In this document: piece after piece, positions 51,562 to 60,374 of the stretch
Layout: the number at the start of each line of letters is the position of its first letter
Position numbering within the stretch: the first letter of the stretch is position 1
Origin: Nocardia nova
Lineage (GTDB): Bacteria > Actinomycetota > Actinomycetes > Mycobacteriales > Mycobacteriaceae
Assembly: GCF_002933465.1 (NCBI RefSeq)
Contig: NZ_PSZE01000015.1
Span: 1-64,000, forward strand
DNA: 64,000 nt
Direction of reading: 5' to 3'
Position numbers and translations under genes: made by a program
The notes under the pieces: generated by a model
Told to the model about the DNA's origin: nothing
What the model saw: the letters and a program-made list of their open reading frames with translations, nothing else
Databases searched by the model: none

Positions 51562-51577
51562 ACATGGTTAACTAGGT
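51562..51577. promoter_or_regulatory. 16-bp operator-like site (site 4)
   Basis: ACATGGTTAACTAGGT lies in the 181-bp divergent gap between the synthetase operon and the acyl-CoA dehydrogenase gene, 34 bp from the latter's start. It fits the shared pattern ACnTrGTtwACTAnGT, although its outer arms are less symmetric. Confidence 0.6.
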
Positions 51578-51610
51578 CAACATTCAGTAGGCTTTCGAGG
51601 AAGGAACGCC

Positions 51611-52681
51611 GTGGATTTCGCATTGAGTGCCGAACAGGAAGACCTGGCCGCCAGTGAACGCGCGTGGCTGGTCAAACACGACCCGATCGCCCACCTTCGG
51701 CCGACCATCGACGACGGTCCCGCCCGGGTCCCCGACATCGCCCTGAAGCACATCGTCGACTCGGGGCTGATCGGCCTGCTGACCGCCGAGATGGGTGGCA
51801 CCCACGTCGATCTCGCGGTGCTCGTCGAAGAACACGGTAGGGCAGCGAGCGCCGTGCCGCTGGCCGAGCTGGCCCTGGCCACCGCCGCACTCGACACACT
51901 CGACCACCCCCTGGCCGCACTCGCCGAAGCGAACGCGGGCGGCAGCGCCTCGGTCCCACTGGTGCTCGCCTCGGCCGACGACACCCCGCTCACCGTGGAG
52001 TTCGACGAGGCGCAACTGCGGATCAGCGGTCCCACCGCGCCTGCCACGGCCCTGCCCGACGCCACCGGATTCCTCATTGCCGCAACATCGTCGAACGGGA
52101 CCGACGTGCTCGCCCATGTGCCGGGCGGCAGCGCGGGCGCCGATGTTCGCACCCTCGAGACGCTCGACCTCACCCGATCGTGGTCGATCCTGGACCTCGA
52201 TGTGACGGTGCCCGCCGAGCGCTGGACGGCCGTGCCGGAGGGCACCGTCTCCTACCTCGCGGACGCACTCGCCTGCTACCGGAAGATGGACGCGCTGGGC
52301 GCTGCCGAACGATTGGTGGAGCAGACGGTCGAGTACACCGGTCAGCGCAGCCAGTTCGGACAGCCGATCGGCGGGTTCCAGGCGGTCAAGCACCACTGCG
52401 CGAATATGGCCCTGCAAACCGAGGCATCGCGAGCTACGCTGTGGGCCGCCGCCGTCGCGCTCGACGGTACCGACGCCACCCGCCGCACCGCCGCGGTATC
52501 GGCGGCCGCGGCCTACGCCGGCGAGGCGACCAGCACAGTCGCCTCGATCGCGCTGCAGGTGCACGGCGGCATCGGATTCACCTGGGAGCACGACCTACAT
52601 CTGCTGACCCGCCGGATCAAGGTGGACGAGTTGCTGAACGGCTCCGTGAGCTGGCACCGCCGTCGGCTCGTCAGCCGTTGA
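51611..52681 (+). CDS. Acyl-CoA dehydrogenase, beta-subunit-like
   Basis: A 356-residue protein starting at GTG with a GAGGAAGGAA box. It aligns with the second half of paired acyl-CoA dehydrogenases (FadE29/FadE32 type): the FAD-binding middle is degenerate (no EPGAGSD), while the C-terminal helical part keeps QRSQFGQPIGGFQAVKHHCANM and QVHGGIGFTWEHDLHLLTRR. Such subunits work as alpha2-beta2 heterotetramers, with one partner supplying the base. The dehydrogenase at 48729 on the divergent operon is the obvious partner candidate (inference). Confidence 0.88.
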   Translation: MDFALSAEQEDLAASERAWLVKHDPIAHLRPTIDDGPARVPDIALKHIVDSGLIGLLTAEMGGTHVDLAVLVEEHGRAASAVPLAELALATAALDTLDHPLAALAEANAGGSASVPLVLASADDTPLTVEFDEAQLRISGPTAPATALPDATGFLIAATSSNGTDVLAHVPGGSAGADVRTLETLDLTRSWSILDLDVTVPAERWTAVPEGTVSYLADALACYRKMDALGAAERLVEQTVEYTGQRSQFGQPIGGFQAVKHHCANMALQTEASRATLWAAAVALDGTDATRRTAAVSAAAAYAGEATSTVASIALQVHGGIGFTWEHDLHLLTRRIKVDELLNGSVSWHRRRLVSR

Positions 52682-52910
52682 GCGACAACATATTTCGCAT
52701 CCGGTCAGACGCGCCGCACGCCCAACCCGAACTTCGCCGGCTCGAGGCATCCGATGCACTCGAGGGTGGTATCGATCGCCTCCCACCCGCGACGAGGGCC
52801 TGGCACTGGCCCGGGCGCACACCGCGGAAACCGAGTAGCACAACCGAATTCGAAGCATTCGCATCGCGCCCCGGCCAGTGCGGATGTTTCGTTTCCAGAA
52901 CCGGAGAATC

Positions 52911-53942
52911 ATGAAGGTCGATCTGCCCCTGTCCTCCCCCACCGGCGCCCTCGCCGATGTCGCCGCCATGGCCCGCGACGCCGAATCGAGCGGATTCGAC
53001 GGCGTCTCCTACAGCGAGGTCGTCTCGGATCCGTTGCTGCACCTGACGATTGCGGCCGGCGCCACCGAGCGGGTCGATCTGCTGACCAATATCGTCGTCG
53101 CCTTCGCACGATCCCCGATGACACTGGCCGTGCAGGGCCGCGCCCTGCAGGACTACAGCGGCGGGCGGCTCACCCTGGGTTTGGGCAGCCAGATCAAGCC
53201 GCATATCGAGCGGCGCTTCTCGATGCCGTGGAGTTCACCGGCCGCACGGATGGCCGAGTTCGTCTCCGCGATGCGCGCCATCTGGTCCGCTTGGGCCACC
53301 GGCGAGAAGTTGAACTTTCAAGGTGAGTTCTATTCGCACACGCTGATGACACCGATGTTCACGCCGGTGACCGAAGGACCCGACCCCAAGATCCTGCTGG
53401 CCGGCGTCGGCACGAAGATGACCGAAACAGCGGGTGCCGTCGCCGACGGTCTACTGCTGCACCCTTTTTCGACCGACAGGTATCTACGCGAGATCACCCT
53501 GCCCGCCTTGGCCAAGGGCCGAGCCGCCACCGCCGCTCCCGCGTCCGCGCCCGAGGTCGTGGCGTCCACGTTCGCGGCAGTCGGGCACACCGAGGAAACG
53601 CTGGCGACGTCGGTGACCGCAGTACGCCGTCAGATCGCCTTCTACGGTTCGACGCCTGCCTATCGGCCGGTGCTGGAACTCCACGGCCTCGGCGAGCTCG
53701 GCGACGAGCTGACCCGCCTGTCCAAGAGTGACCGCGCCGACAAATGGTCGGAGATGGGGACGCTGATCGACGACGAGATCCTCGACTTGTTCGCGGTCGT
53801 CGGAACACCCGCCGCAGCCGCCTCGGCGCTACTCGACCGCCTCGGCGACGTGGTCACGCGGTACGAGATCAACAACATCGGCATCCCGACACCGGAGCTG
53901 CAACTGGAGTTCGCCGGCGCATTACGTTCCGGCCAGATCTGA
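52911..53942 (+). CDS. F420-dependent LLM-class oxidoreductase (TIGR03617-like)
   Basis: A 343-residue luciferase-like TIM barrel from ATG 52911 with GGAG five bases upstream. DAESSGFDGVSYSEV, TERVDLLTNIVVAFARSPMTLAVQGRALQDYSGGRLTLGLGSQIKPHIERRF and DPKILLAGVG match the actinobacterial F420-dependent group common in Mycobacterium, Nocardia and Rhodococcus. It would use reduced or oxidised coenzyme F420 for a hydride transfer; the substrate is unknown. It follows the acyl-CoA dehydrogenase after 229 bp in which nothing else is recognisable. Confidence 0.88.
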   Translation: MKVDLPLSSPTGALADVAAMARDAESSGFDGVSYSEVVSDPLLHLTIAAGATERVDLLTNIVVAFARSPMTLAVQGRALQDYSGGRLTLGLGSQIKPHIERRFSMPWSSPAARMAEFVSAMRAIWSAWATGEKLNFQGEFYSHTLMTPMFTPVTEGPDPKILLAGVGTKMTETAGAVADGLLLHPFSTDRYLREITLPALAKGRAATAAPASAPEVVASTFAAVGHTEETLATSVTAVRRQIAFYGSTPAYRPVLELHGLGELGDELTRLSKSDRADKWSEMGTLIDDEILDLFAVVGTPAAAASALLDRLGDVVTRYEINNIGIPTPELQLEFAGALRSGQI

Positions 53943-54047
53943 TCGACCACTCGTCGCGGCATCCTCGCCGTGCACGGTCGACCACAGCGACAACGCGGCC
54001 TCCCGCGGGGTTTGCGTCATCCGCATACCCCTCGGCCAGGCCGAGTC

Positions 54048-54350
54048 TGCCTGCGGGACACCGAAATCGGTGGCACATTCATCCGCGCCGGAGAAGGCGT
54101 CATCTGCAACCTGCCCGCCGCAAACCGCGACCCCGCGGTCTTCGACCACCCCGAAACCCTGGACATCAGCCGAGAACAGCGCCGCCACATCGGATTCGGC
54201 TTCGGTGTGCACCAATGCCTCGGGCAGAACCCCTCGCGCGTGGAAATGCAGGTCGCTTGGCCGATCCTGTTCGAGCGCCTGCCCGAGTCGCGCCTGGCCG
54301 CCGACGAAACCGACCTGCACTTCCACAACAACGCACTGACCTACGGCCTC
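54048..54350 (+). pseudogene. Cytochrome P450 C-terminal remnant
   Basis: About 100 codons match the end of a bacterial P450: DTEIGGTFIRAGEGVICNLP, AANRDPAVFDHPETLDI, the haem-binding FGFGVHQCLGQNPSRVEMQ with its axial Cys, and LHFHNNALTYGL. Upstream, the first 290 or so residues (I-helix, ExxR) are absent, and the usual LPVTW end is replaced by unrelated sequence that runs to 54485. The fragment cannot fold as a P450. The remaining sequence to 54496 is not recognisable. Confidence 0.8.
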
Positions 54351-54496
54351 GACTTCACCACTCCTTCGGGAAATCTCGGAAAGTCCATGGTCTCCATCAC
54401 GTCGACGACACCCTCGCCGTCGAAGGTTCGGAAATCGTTGCGGCTGTCGTGTCCGGTGTGCGTCGTGACTTCAGTCCTACTCTGACTCATTCCACG

Positions 54497-54721
54497 TTAT
54501 TCGATCCGGCCGACAACGGTTCCCACGGGGTAGACCTGCTCGGTCTCTCCCAGTATCCGGATCGTGCCGGCGGCCGGGGACTCGATATCGGTTTCCGTCT
54601 TGTCTGTCGCCAAGGTGTAGATCGAATCTCCCGCCTTGACCGAATCACCGTCCTCGACAAGCCATTCGGTGATCTCGCCTTCGGTCATCGTGACTCCCAG
54701 CTGCGGTATCTTGATTTCCAC
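54497..54721 (-). CDS. Free-standing lipoyl-domain protein
   Basis: A 74-residue protein that is a single biotinyl/lipoyl domain: IPQLGVTMTEGEITEWLVEDGDSVKAGD, then ATDKTETDIESP with the modifiable Lys41, and GTVVGRIE at the end. The DKTET form with Asp-Lys is lipoyl and not biotinyl. It lacks the peripheral-subunit binding and acyltransferase domains of a normal E2, so alone it can only carry the acyl group. It is the last gene of the Rieske-flavoprotein-E1 operon, 38 bp past E1 beta. Confidence 0.9.
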   Translation of the reverse strand: MEIKIPQLGVTMTEGEITEWLVEDGDSVKAGDSIYTLATDKTETDIESPAAGTIRILGETEQVYPVGTVVGRIE

Positions 54722-54759
54722 GGTGCCCTTTCTTCGGTAGATGGTGGCTGCGTCGGTAC

Positions 54760-55773
54760 TCAGCCCGCGAGGGATCGGACGGCGGCGGCGATCTTGTCCT
54801 GGCCGGGCAGGAATGCCTGCTCGAGAACTCCGGCATATGGCACCGGAGTGTTGGGGGCCGTCACACGCAGGACAGGGCCCGCCAGCTCGCCGAACAATTC
54901 TTCTTGGACGATCGCGGCCAGCTCGGCGCCGAAACCGTTACGGCGCACTGCCTCGTGCACAACGACCACCCGTTTCGTCTTGCTCGCGGAGGCGAGGATG
55001 GTCGGCACATCGAGCGGTTGCAGTGTGCGAAGATCCACCACCTCCACGTCGATGCCCTCCTTCGTCAATGTCTCTGCGGCCGCGAGACTTTCGACGACCT
55101 GCCTGCCATAGGTCAGAATCGTGGCGTCACTGCCGGGGCGAGCGATGGCGGCGACGCCCAGCGGAACGCGGTGGTCACCGACGGGCACCGCGCCTTTCGA
55201 CGAGAAATAGAGCCCCGACATTTCGACGAATACGCACGGATCGTCGTCGAATATGGAGGACAACAGAAGTCCCTTGGCATCGGCCGGATTGCTGGCCACC
55301 ACCACCTTCAAGCCCGCGGCGTGCACGAGATTGGCTTCGAGCATGTCCGAATGCTGCGCGCCGAACCCGCCACCGGTTCCCGTGGTCGTCCGTACCGTCA
55401 CCGGCACCGGCGTGCGACCACCGGACATGTACCGCAGTTTTGCGGCGTGATTGATCAATTGGTCCGCACACACATGGATGAAGTTCATCAGCATGATCTC
55501 CGCGACGGGCCGCATGCCGGTGATGGCGGACCCGATTGCCGCGCCCATGATCGCCTGCTCGGAGATCGGCGTCGGCAGTACGCGCATGGGGCCGTATTTC
55601 GTGCCGAGCCCTTTGTGAACGCCGAATCCACCACCCTTGGGATCCTGGATGTCCTCGCCCAACGCGAAGACGGTGTCGTCCATGCCCATCGCGACGTCGA
55701 GTGCGTCGTTGACCGCCTGAACGAACATCAGTTCTCGGGTGGAGACCGCTGGTGGTTCGACTTGTACCGTCAT
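54760..55773 (-). CDS. 2-oxoacid dehydrogenase E1 component, beta subunit
   Basis: A 337-residue transketolase-like beta subunit: MDDTVFALGEDIQDPKGGGFGV, PISEQAIMGAAIGSAITGMRPVAEIMLMNF, and the C-terminal VVDLRTLQPLDVPTILASASKT with VVVHEAVRRNGFGAEL. It pairs with E1 alpha to make the thiamine-diphosphate dependent decarboxylase of acetoin, pyruvate or branched-chain 2-oxoacid complexes. Its ATG overlaps the E1 alpha stop by 4 bp. It most resembles the AcoB/acetoin-type group, but the substrate could be any 2-oxoacid or diketone. Confidence 0.93.
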   Translation of the reverse strand: MTVQVEPPAVSTRELMFVQAVNDALDVAMGMDDTVFALGEDIQDPKGGGFGVHKGLGTKYGPMRVLPTPISEQAIMGAAIGSAITGMRPVAEIMLMNFIHVCADQLINHAAKLRYMSGGRTPVPVTVRTTTGTGGGFGAQHSDMLEANLVHAAGLKVVVASNPADAKGLLLSSIFDDDPCVFVEMSGLYFSSKGAVPVGDHRVPLGVAAIARPGSDATILTYGRQVVESLAAAETLTKEGIDVEVVDLRTLQPLDVPTILASASKTKRVVVVHEAVRRNGFGAELAAIVQEELFGELAGPVLRVTAPNTPVPYAGVLEQAFLPGQDKIAAAVRSLAG

Positions 55774-56759
55774 GCCGTTACCTCCTGGGCGTAGACGTCG
55801 GTGGTGAGGGTGGACGGGTCGGGCCATGGTGCCTTGAGCGCGAAGTCGGCGGCGTCCTCGACCTCCGCGGCCGCCTCGGCATCGATGGCATCCAATTCCC
55901 CCACGGTGGCGATCGATTCGTCCAGCAGATGCTCGCGGAATCGGAACACCGGATCGGCATCGATGGCGGCCCGCAGTTCGTCCTCGGGGATATATATCTG
56001 GTCGTCTCCGATGACGTGCCCGTTGAAGCGGTAGGTCATCGCTTCGATGAGGGTGGGCCCCTGGCCGGATCGTGCGCGGTCTACCGCCTCGCCGGCAACC
56101 GCATGGATCGCCAGTGGGTCGTTGGCGTCGACGGTGACGCCCGGCATCGAGTAGGCAGCGGCGCGGTCGGCGATGCAGGTGATCGCGGTTCCGTTGGCGA
56201 GCGGGGTGTATTCCGCGTATTTGTTGTTCTGGCAGACGAAGACGACAGGGAGCTTCCAGATCGACGCGAGATTCATCGATTCGTGAAACGCACCGATATT
56301 CGTCGCGCCGTCGCCGAAGTTGACCACCGTGACTTGATCTGTCCCACGCATCCGGGCCGACAGACCGATGCCGTTGGCGATGGGCATACCGGACCCGACC
56401 ACGCCGGTGGTGACCATCAATCCGTGTGCGGGCGACGTGACGTGCATCGGCCCTCCCTTACCGCCGCACGATCCCGCCGCCTTACCCACGAACTCGGCCC
56501 AGAGTTCGCGCAGCGGAACGCCTTTCGCGATCTGGTCGTGAAGTCCTCGGTAGGTCGTGACGACATAGTCGTCCACACGCAGATGGGCGGCGACGCCGAC
56601 CGCGGCGAACTCCTGGCCGCGAGGTGAGTAGTACATGCCGCTGATCGCGCCGCTCCGCATGAGGGAGAGGTATTTCTCGTCGGATTTCTTGATCCGGACT
56701 GCGGTTCGATACAACCCGACCTGTGTTGCGGCGTCGGGGACAACTGTGGCTGTGGTCAT
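55770..56759 (-). CDS. 2-oxoacid dehydrogenase E1 component, alpha subunit
   Basis: A 329-residue E1 alpha starting at MTTATVVPDAATQ. The thiamine-diphosphate motif runs from GDGATNIGAFHESMNLA to CQNN. SPRGQEFAAVGVAAHL, YRGLHDQIAKGV and GKAAGSCGGKGGPMHV are family blocks. It carries out decarboxylation and reductive acyl transfer to a lipoyl group together with E1 beta. No E2 acyltransferase or E3 gene is in the window. Start overlaps the flavoprotein stop by 4 bp. Confidence 0.93.
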   Translation of the reverse strand: MTTATVVPDAATQVGLYRTAVRIKKSDEKYLSLMRSGAISGMYYSPRGQEFAAVGVAAHLRVDDYVVTTYRGLHDQIAKGVPLRELWAEFVGKAAGSCGGKGGPMHVTSPAHGLMVTTGVVGSGMPIANGIGLSARMRGTDQVTVVNFGDGATNIGAFHESMNLASIWKLPVVFVCQNNKYAEYTPLANGTAITCIADRAAAYSMPGVTVDANDPLAIHAVAGEAVDRARSGQGPTLIEAMTYRFNGHVIGDDQIYIPEDELRAAIDADPVFRFREHLLDESIATVGELDAIDAEAAAEVEDAADFALKAPWPDPSTLTTDVYAQEVTA

Positions 56760-58390
56760 GTCGTTTCCTGAATCTCGCGGTGCGTCGTCGTCGAGAGTTG
56801 GGCGGCCGCGTGTTCGCCCGCCCGGCGGCCGGAGAACACGCCGTCGGCCAGCGACAATCCCGACACATAGCTGTTGCTGCAAATTCCGACGGCCGATCGT
56901 CCCGCGGCATAGAGCCCTGGTATCGGCTTGCCGCCGGTCGATACGACCTGCCCCGATCCTTCATCCACCACGAGCCCGCCGAGGGTAATGAATTTGAGAG
57001 GGTAGGCCGAGGACACATTCGGGGACAGGTTGATCGCGTAGAAGGGACCGGTTGCCAGTGGATGCCGAAAATCGCCCGTCTTCCCGAACTGGTCGGCGTC
57101 GCCGTTTCCGATCGCCGCGTTGTACGACGACGCGGTTCGCTCCAGACCGTCGGGGTCCACGCCGATCTTGCCCGCGAGCGCGCGCAGCGAGCCTGCCTTC
57201 CGGTGGCCGAACGGGCTGAACAGGTAGGCCATCTGTGGCGCGTGGAAGAAGGCGGTCTGCGTTCTCAATTGCGACCGCGCCTTACGCCACGTATCCGCAC
57301 CGACGATGAGAAACCCTGTGCCGCCGTGCTCTTCGATCAGCGGCTTGGTCTGGGTCGCACCGTACAGCTGCTCGTTGGCGATACGGGCACCCTGCTTGTT
57401 CACGACTATGCCTTCCATGAAGGCCGACGGCGGTGCTATGAATCGCCATCCGGAGATCGACTCCATCCGGCCGGTGCTCGCATTCACCGGTGAAGCCAGT
57501 GCCAGTGCGGCTCCGTCGTCACCGATCGTTCCCAGCGGCGGCACCTCTACCCAGGCCGGTGCGTGCTGTGCCATCAAGGCCTTGTCGAATCCGTGGCCTC
57601 CTGTAGCGAGGATGACCCCTCCCCGGGCGCGAGCTCTCCATGGCTTACTGCGCCGGAGGCGATCGCGTTCGACGATCCGATTCAGCCGATCCCCCAGCGG
57701 CGGATACCAGATCGCCATCTTCGCGGCGAACACGGAGAAATTCCTGAAGCGTGCGGTGGGCATGTCGGTGAGGTCAGGCGCGAGAAATTCCACACCGACG
57801 ACCGTGTCGTCCTCGACGATGAGTCGTTTGGCTTGCGCCAGGGGCCGGAAGGTCACCCCCTTCGCGAGCGCCGAGTCACGCAGTTTCCCGTAATACGTGG
57901 CGCCCGAGAAGTTCTTCGCCCTCGTGCGGTGACCACGCGGGGCCGGGGTGGCAACCTCCGAATATCCGGTGGCCAGTTCGTTCCCCGAATAATAGAGATA
58001 ATGCCGGTTGGTGGGATACGACGTCTTGTAGGGGCATACACTGCCCTCGAACTCGAGGCCCTGTGCTTCGAGCCACTCGATCATTTCCGGACTGCCGTCG
58101 GCGAACCGCCGCAGTGTCTCGTCGGTGACTACACCTGCGGTCTCCTGTTTCAAATAGGCGAACATGTTGTCCGGTGTGTCCGGGACATCGGCTTCGCGTT
58201 GGGTTCTGGTCCCTCCCCCTGCGTACACGACGCCGCCGGAGTGATATGTCGACCCGCCGCCGTAGGCGCGATCCAAAACGAGCACGGATGCGCCCGCATC
58301 GGCTGCCGCGATGGCGGCGCAGGCTCCCGCGCCGCCGAATCCGACCACAATGACGTCGAAGGTCGGATCCTCGTTTTCGGCACTGTTCAT
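56756..58390 (-). CDS. FAD-dependent oxidoreductase, fumarate reductase/3-ketosteroid dehydrogenase type
   Basis: About 544 residues from ATG 58390 (TTG 58402 in frame overlaps the ferredoxin stop and is an alternative). It opens with VIVVGFGGAGACAAIAAADAG and YGGGSTYHSGGVVYAGGG, and ends with PLKFITLGGLVVDEGSGQV and GLYAAGRSAVGICSNSYVSGLSLADGVFSGRRAG. This is the soluble flavoprotein fold of Delta-1-ketosteroid dehydrogenases and flavocytochrome fumarate reductases. In an operon with a Rieske oxygenase it might desaturate a ring or reduce an enone. It is not a normal ferredoxin reductase, so electron supply to the oxygenase remains open. Confidence 0.87.
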   Translation of the reverse strand: MNSAENEDPTFDVIVVGFGGAGACAAIAAADAGASVLVLDRAYGGGSTYHSGGVVYAGGGTRTQREADVPDTPDNMFAYLKQETAGVVTDETLRRFADGSPEMIEWLEAQGLEFEGSVCPYKTSYPTNRHYLYYSGNELATGYSEVATPAPRGHRTRAKNFSGATYYGKLRDSALAKGVTFRPLAQAKRLIVEDDTVVGVEFLAPDLTDMPTARFRNFSVFAAKMAIWYPPLGDRLNRIVERDRLRRSKPWRARARGGVILATGGHGFDKALMAQHAPAWVEVPPLGTIGDDGAALALASPVNASTGRMESISGWRFIAPPSAFMEGIVVNKQGARIANEQLYGATQTKPLIEEHGGTGFLIVGADTWRKARSQLRTQTAFFHAPQMAYLFSPFGHRKAGSLRALAGKIGVDPDGLERTASSYNAAIGNGDADQFGKTGDFRHPLATGPFYAINLSPNVSSAYPLKFITLGGLVVDEGSGQVVSTGGKPIPGLYAAGRSAVGICSNSYVSGLSLADGVFSGRRAGEHAAAQLSTTTHREIQETT

Positions 58391-58398
58391 ACCAATTG

Positions 58399-58761
58399 TC
58401 AACTTTCCTGTATTGATCTGCGCTGCTCCGGCCGATCGAATGATCCTGCCTGTTGTGCGACGCCGGGCTTTTCGACGGTGAGATCTCCGCTCACGGTCAT
58501 CCGGCAGGCAAGACGCGTGTCTCGCATGGTGTTCCGGCGCCGGCGGGCGGCCATCTGTTTCAGCGCATCGCGCTCCTGGGCCTCGATGGGGCCGGCGTTC
58601 TGCCTTCCGTCAACGACACGCAGCGCGCACGCCGTGCATCGTGCTTGGCCATAACATATTGTCGGCCAGGTCATTCCGGCAGATATCGCAGCGTCGAACA
58701 CAGTTTGACCGGCACGGATATCGAGGTCGATACCGGCAGGTTCTATCCGCACTTTCGCCAT
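58399..58761 (-). CDS. 2Fe-2S ferredoxin, adrenodoxin type
   Basis: A 120-residue ferredoxin. Ligand cysteines are 36, 42, 45 and 86 (spacing C-x5-C-x2-C-x40-C), the adrenodoxin/putidaredoxin arrangement. The middle (AQERDALKQMAARRRRNTMRD) is unusually basic, and a 30-residue tail follows the cluster. It probably passes electrons to the Rieske oxygenase encoded directly upstream, whose stop overlaps its ribosome region by 2 bp spacing. Confidence 0.88.
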   Translation of the reverse strand: MAKVRIEPAGIDLDIRAGQTVFDAAISAGMTWPTICYGQARCTACALRVVDGRQNAGPIEAQERDALKQMAARRRRNTMRDTRLACRMTVSGDLTVEKPGVAQQAGSFDRPEQRRSIQES

Positions 58762-58763
58762 GA

Positions 58764-60098
58764 TCAGCGAGCGAGATATTTGTCGATTGTCCTGTGGCTG
58801 TTGACAATCATGGCTTCGTACTTTTCGGACATCGTCAGGTGGGGCAGTCCCATCGTGTGGATTCCCCGCTGCTGACGATCGATGTTCAGGAAGTCTTCCT
58901 TGAAGATCTGCGGCCAGTCCTCGATCGGCACAGGGCCCTGCAACTCGGGGCGATCAGGTTCCGCGTCCTCGGCCCTGGGAATCTGTACCGCCCACACCTC
59001 GAAAATGCACGACTCGGGATCGTCTCCGTTGGGACGTACCCGGTAGATGATCGAGTTTCCATAGGCGGGCAATACGGTGATGTTCGGGAAAATGTGCCCG
59101 TATCCGCTGGTTTCGGTAGTGGGCGGGGGCAGCGGGATTCCCGCGCCTCCAGCATACTCGTACAGCGCCTGGAAGAACGCCATCGGAAAGTCCTCGTCGG
59201 CGATATCTCGCTCGAGCAGTCCTTGCTGAATGAACATCTCCCGATCGGTCGCATACGCGTCGGTACCGACATACAGCGCATTGTTGAACTGAATGAGGTA
59301 ATCAGCCATCGACATTCCCGCCACAGGCGCCTCGGTGCTGCTGCCCAGGAGCGAATGCCCATGTCCCCCTTCGAAACACTCGAAGTCACCACCGAGGGCG
59401 TCGATGTTGTAATCCTCGTCGGCGGCACCCATGCTCAGCGACGGATGGGCCTGCATCACGTGATAGGCCTCCATGAATGCCTCCTGTGCCATCTTCCAAT
59501 TTGCTGGAAGAATCAGGTGTTTCCACCACCGCACTTTCATTCGGTCGAATCCGATCAGATCGAATTTCTCCCGAATGCCGGCCATCGCGACTTCCAGCGG
59601 CTCGGCTTCCGGGTCCATATTGATGAAGACCATCCCGAACATGGTGCCCACCCGGCACTCTCGCAATGCGAGGTTCTCGGGATTCAGACACGCGGGCGCG
59701 AAACCGCGTTCGGCATACACATACGAATTGCTACCGTCGAGGTTCCACCGCCATCCGTGGTATGGGCATACGATCTGCCCGCCGTGAAACGTTCCGGTTC
59801 CGTCAGCGAGTGCGGTCGCGCGGTGCCGGCAGGCATTGAAGTACGCCTTGATCGATGTCTCGCTCTCGCGCACGACGACGATCGATTGGCCCACGACCTG
59901 GTACTCCGTGAAGTCACCGACTTCAGGGATCTCCTCCAAGCGGCAGGCCGCCTGCCATACGCGTGGCCACAGCTTCTTCTTCTCCAGCTCGGCGAATTCA
60001 GCAGAGAAATACCGCTCGACCGGAATTTGCGTCGGGTCGACGATCGCGTACGGAACGGACTCGGTAGATGTCTGGGTTTGGTCGGCGAACGTAGTCAC
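58764..60098 (-). CDS. Rieske non-haem iron oxygenase, alpha subunit
   Basis: About 444 residues from GTG 60098, because the sequence ATGGAGGCACGA just upstream supplies its GGAGG; the ATG 60110 in frame has no box of its own. The Rieske centre is CRH (90-92) and CPYHGW (111-116). The mononuclear iron site is EAYHVMQAH with His213 and His218; Glu211 replaces the bridging Asp of naphthalene dioxygenase, as in CntA-type oxygenases. No beta subunit gene is present, so it is an alpha-only oxygenase. Likely hydroxylates or demethylates an aromatic or cyclic acid. It is the first gene of its operon, behind a 22-bp palindrome. Confidence 0.92.
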   Translation of the reverse strand: MTTFADQTQTSTESVPYAIVDPTQIPVERYFSAEFAELEKKKLWPRVWQAACRLEEIPEVGDFTEYQVVGQSIVVVRESETSIKAYFNACRHRATALADGTGTFHGGQIVCPYHGWRWNLDGSNSYVYAERGFAPACLNPENLALRECRVGTMFGMVFINMDPEAEPLEVAMAGIREKFDLIGFDRMKVRWWKHLILPANWKMAQEAFMEAYHVMQAHPSLSMGAADEDYNIDALGGDFECFEGGHGHSLLGSSTEAPVAGMSMADYLIQFNNALYVGTDAYATDREMFIQQGLLERDIADEDFPMAFFQALYEYAGGAGIPLPPPTTETSGYGHIFPNITVLPAYGNSIIYRVRPNGDDPESCIFEVWAVQIPRAEDAEPDRPELQGPVPIEDWPQIFKEDFLNIDRQQRGIHTMGLPHLTMSEKYEAMIVNSHRTIDKYLAR

Positions 60099-60149
60099 TC
60101 GTGCCTCCATACGAAAATAGATGAGCGACCAAGATATGTGACTCGAATC

Positions 60150-60171
60150 ACTAACTGATCGCTCAGTTAGT
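60150..60171. promoter_or_regulatory. 22-bp operator-like palindrome of the Rieske operon
   Basis: Perfect 9-bp arms ACTAACTGA and TCAGTTAGT surround TCGC. It lies 51 bp upstream of the chosen oxygenase start. Size and symmetry suit a TetR-family repressor; the sequence differs from the 16-bp sites elsewhere in the window. Confidence 0.7.
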
Positions 60172-60374
60172 TTGCCGCGCGGCCAGCACTGTTGTCAATA
60201 GGTGCACCAAGATAACTACGTCCGCGTAGACGAAGCGGCGAGAGAGCAGGCACGAAGGGCCAGGAAGCCGGGTCAACCCCCGAGAACTGGGAGTCCTCCG
60301 GCGAGGATCGATTCGAACGCGCGGACGGCCGCACGATGCCGCTCGCTGGACGATGTCGCCGAAAGGTAGGTTAG

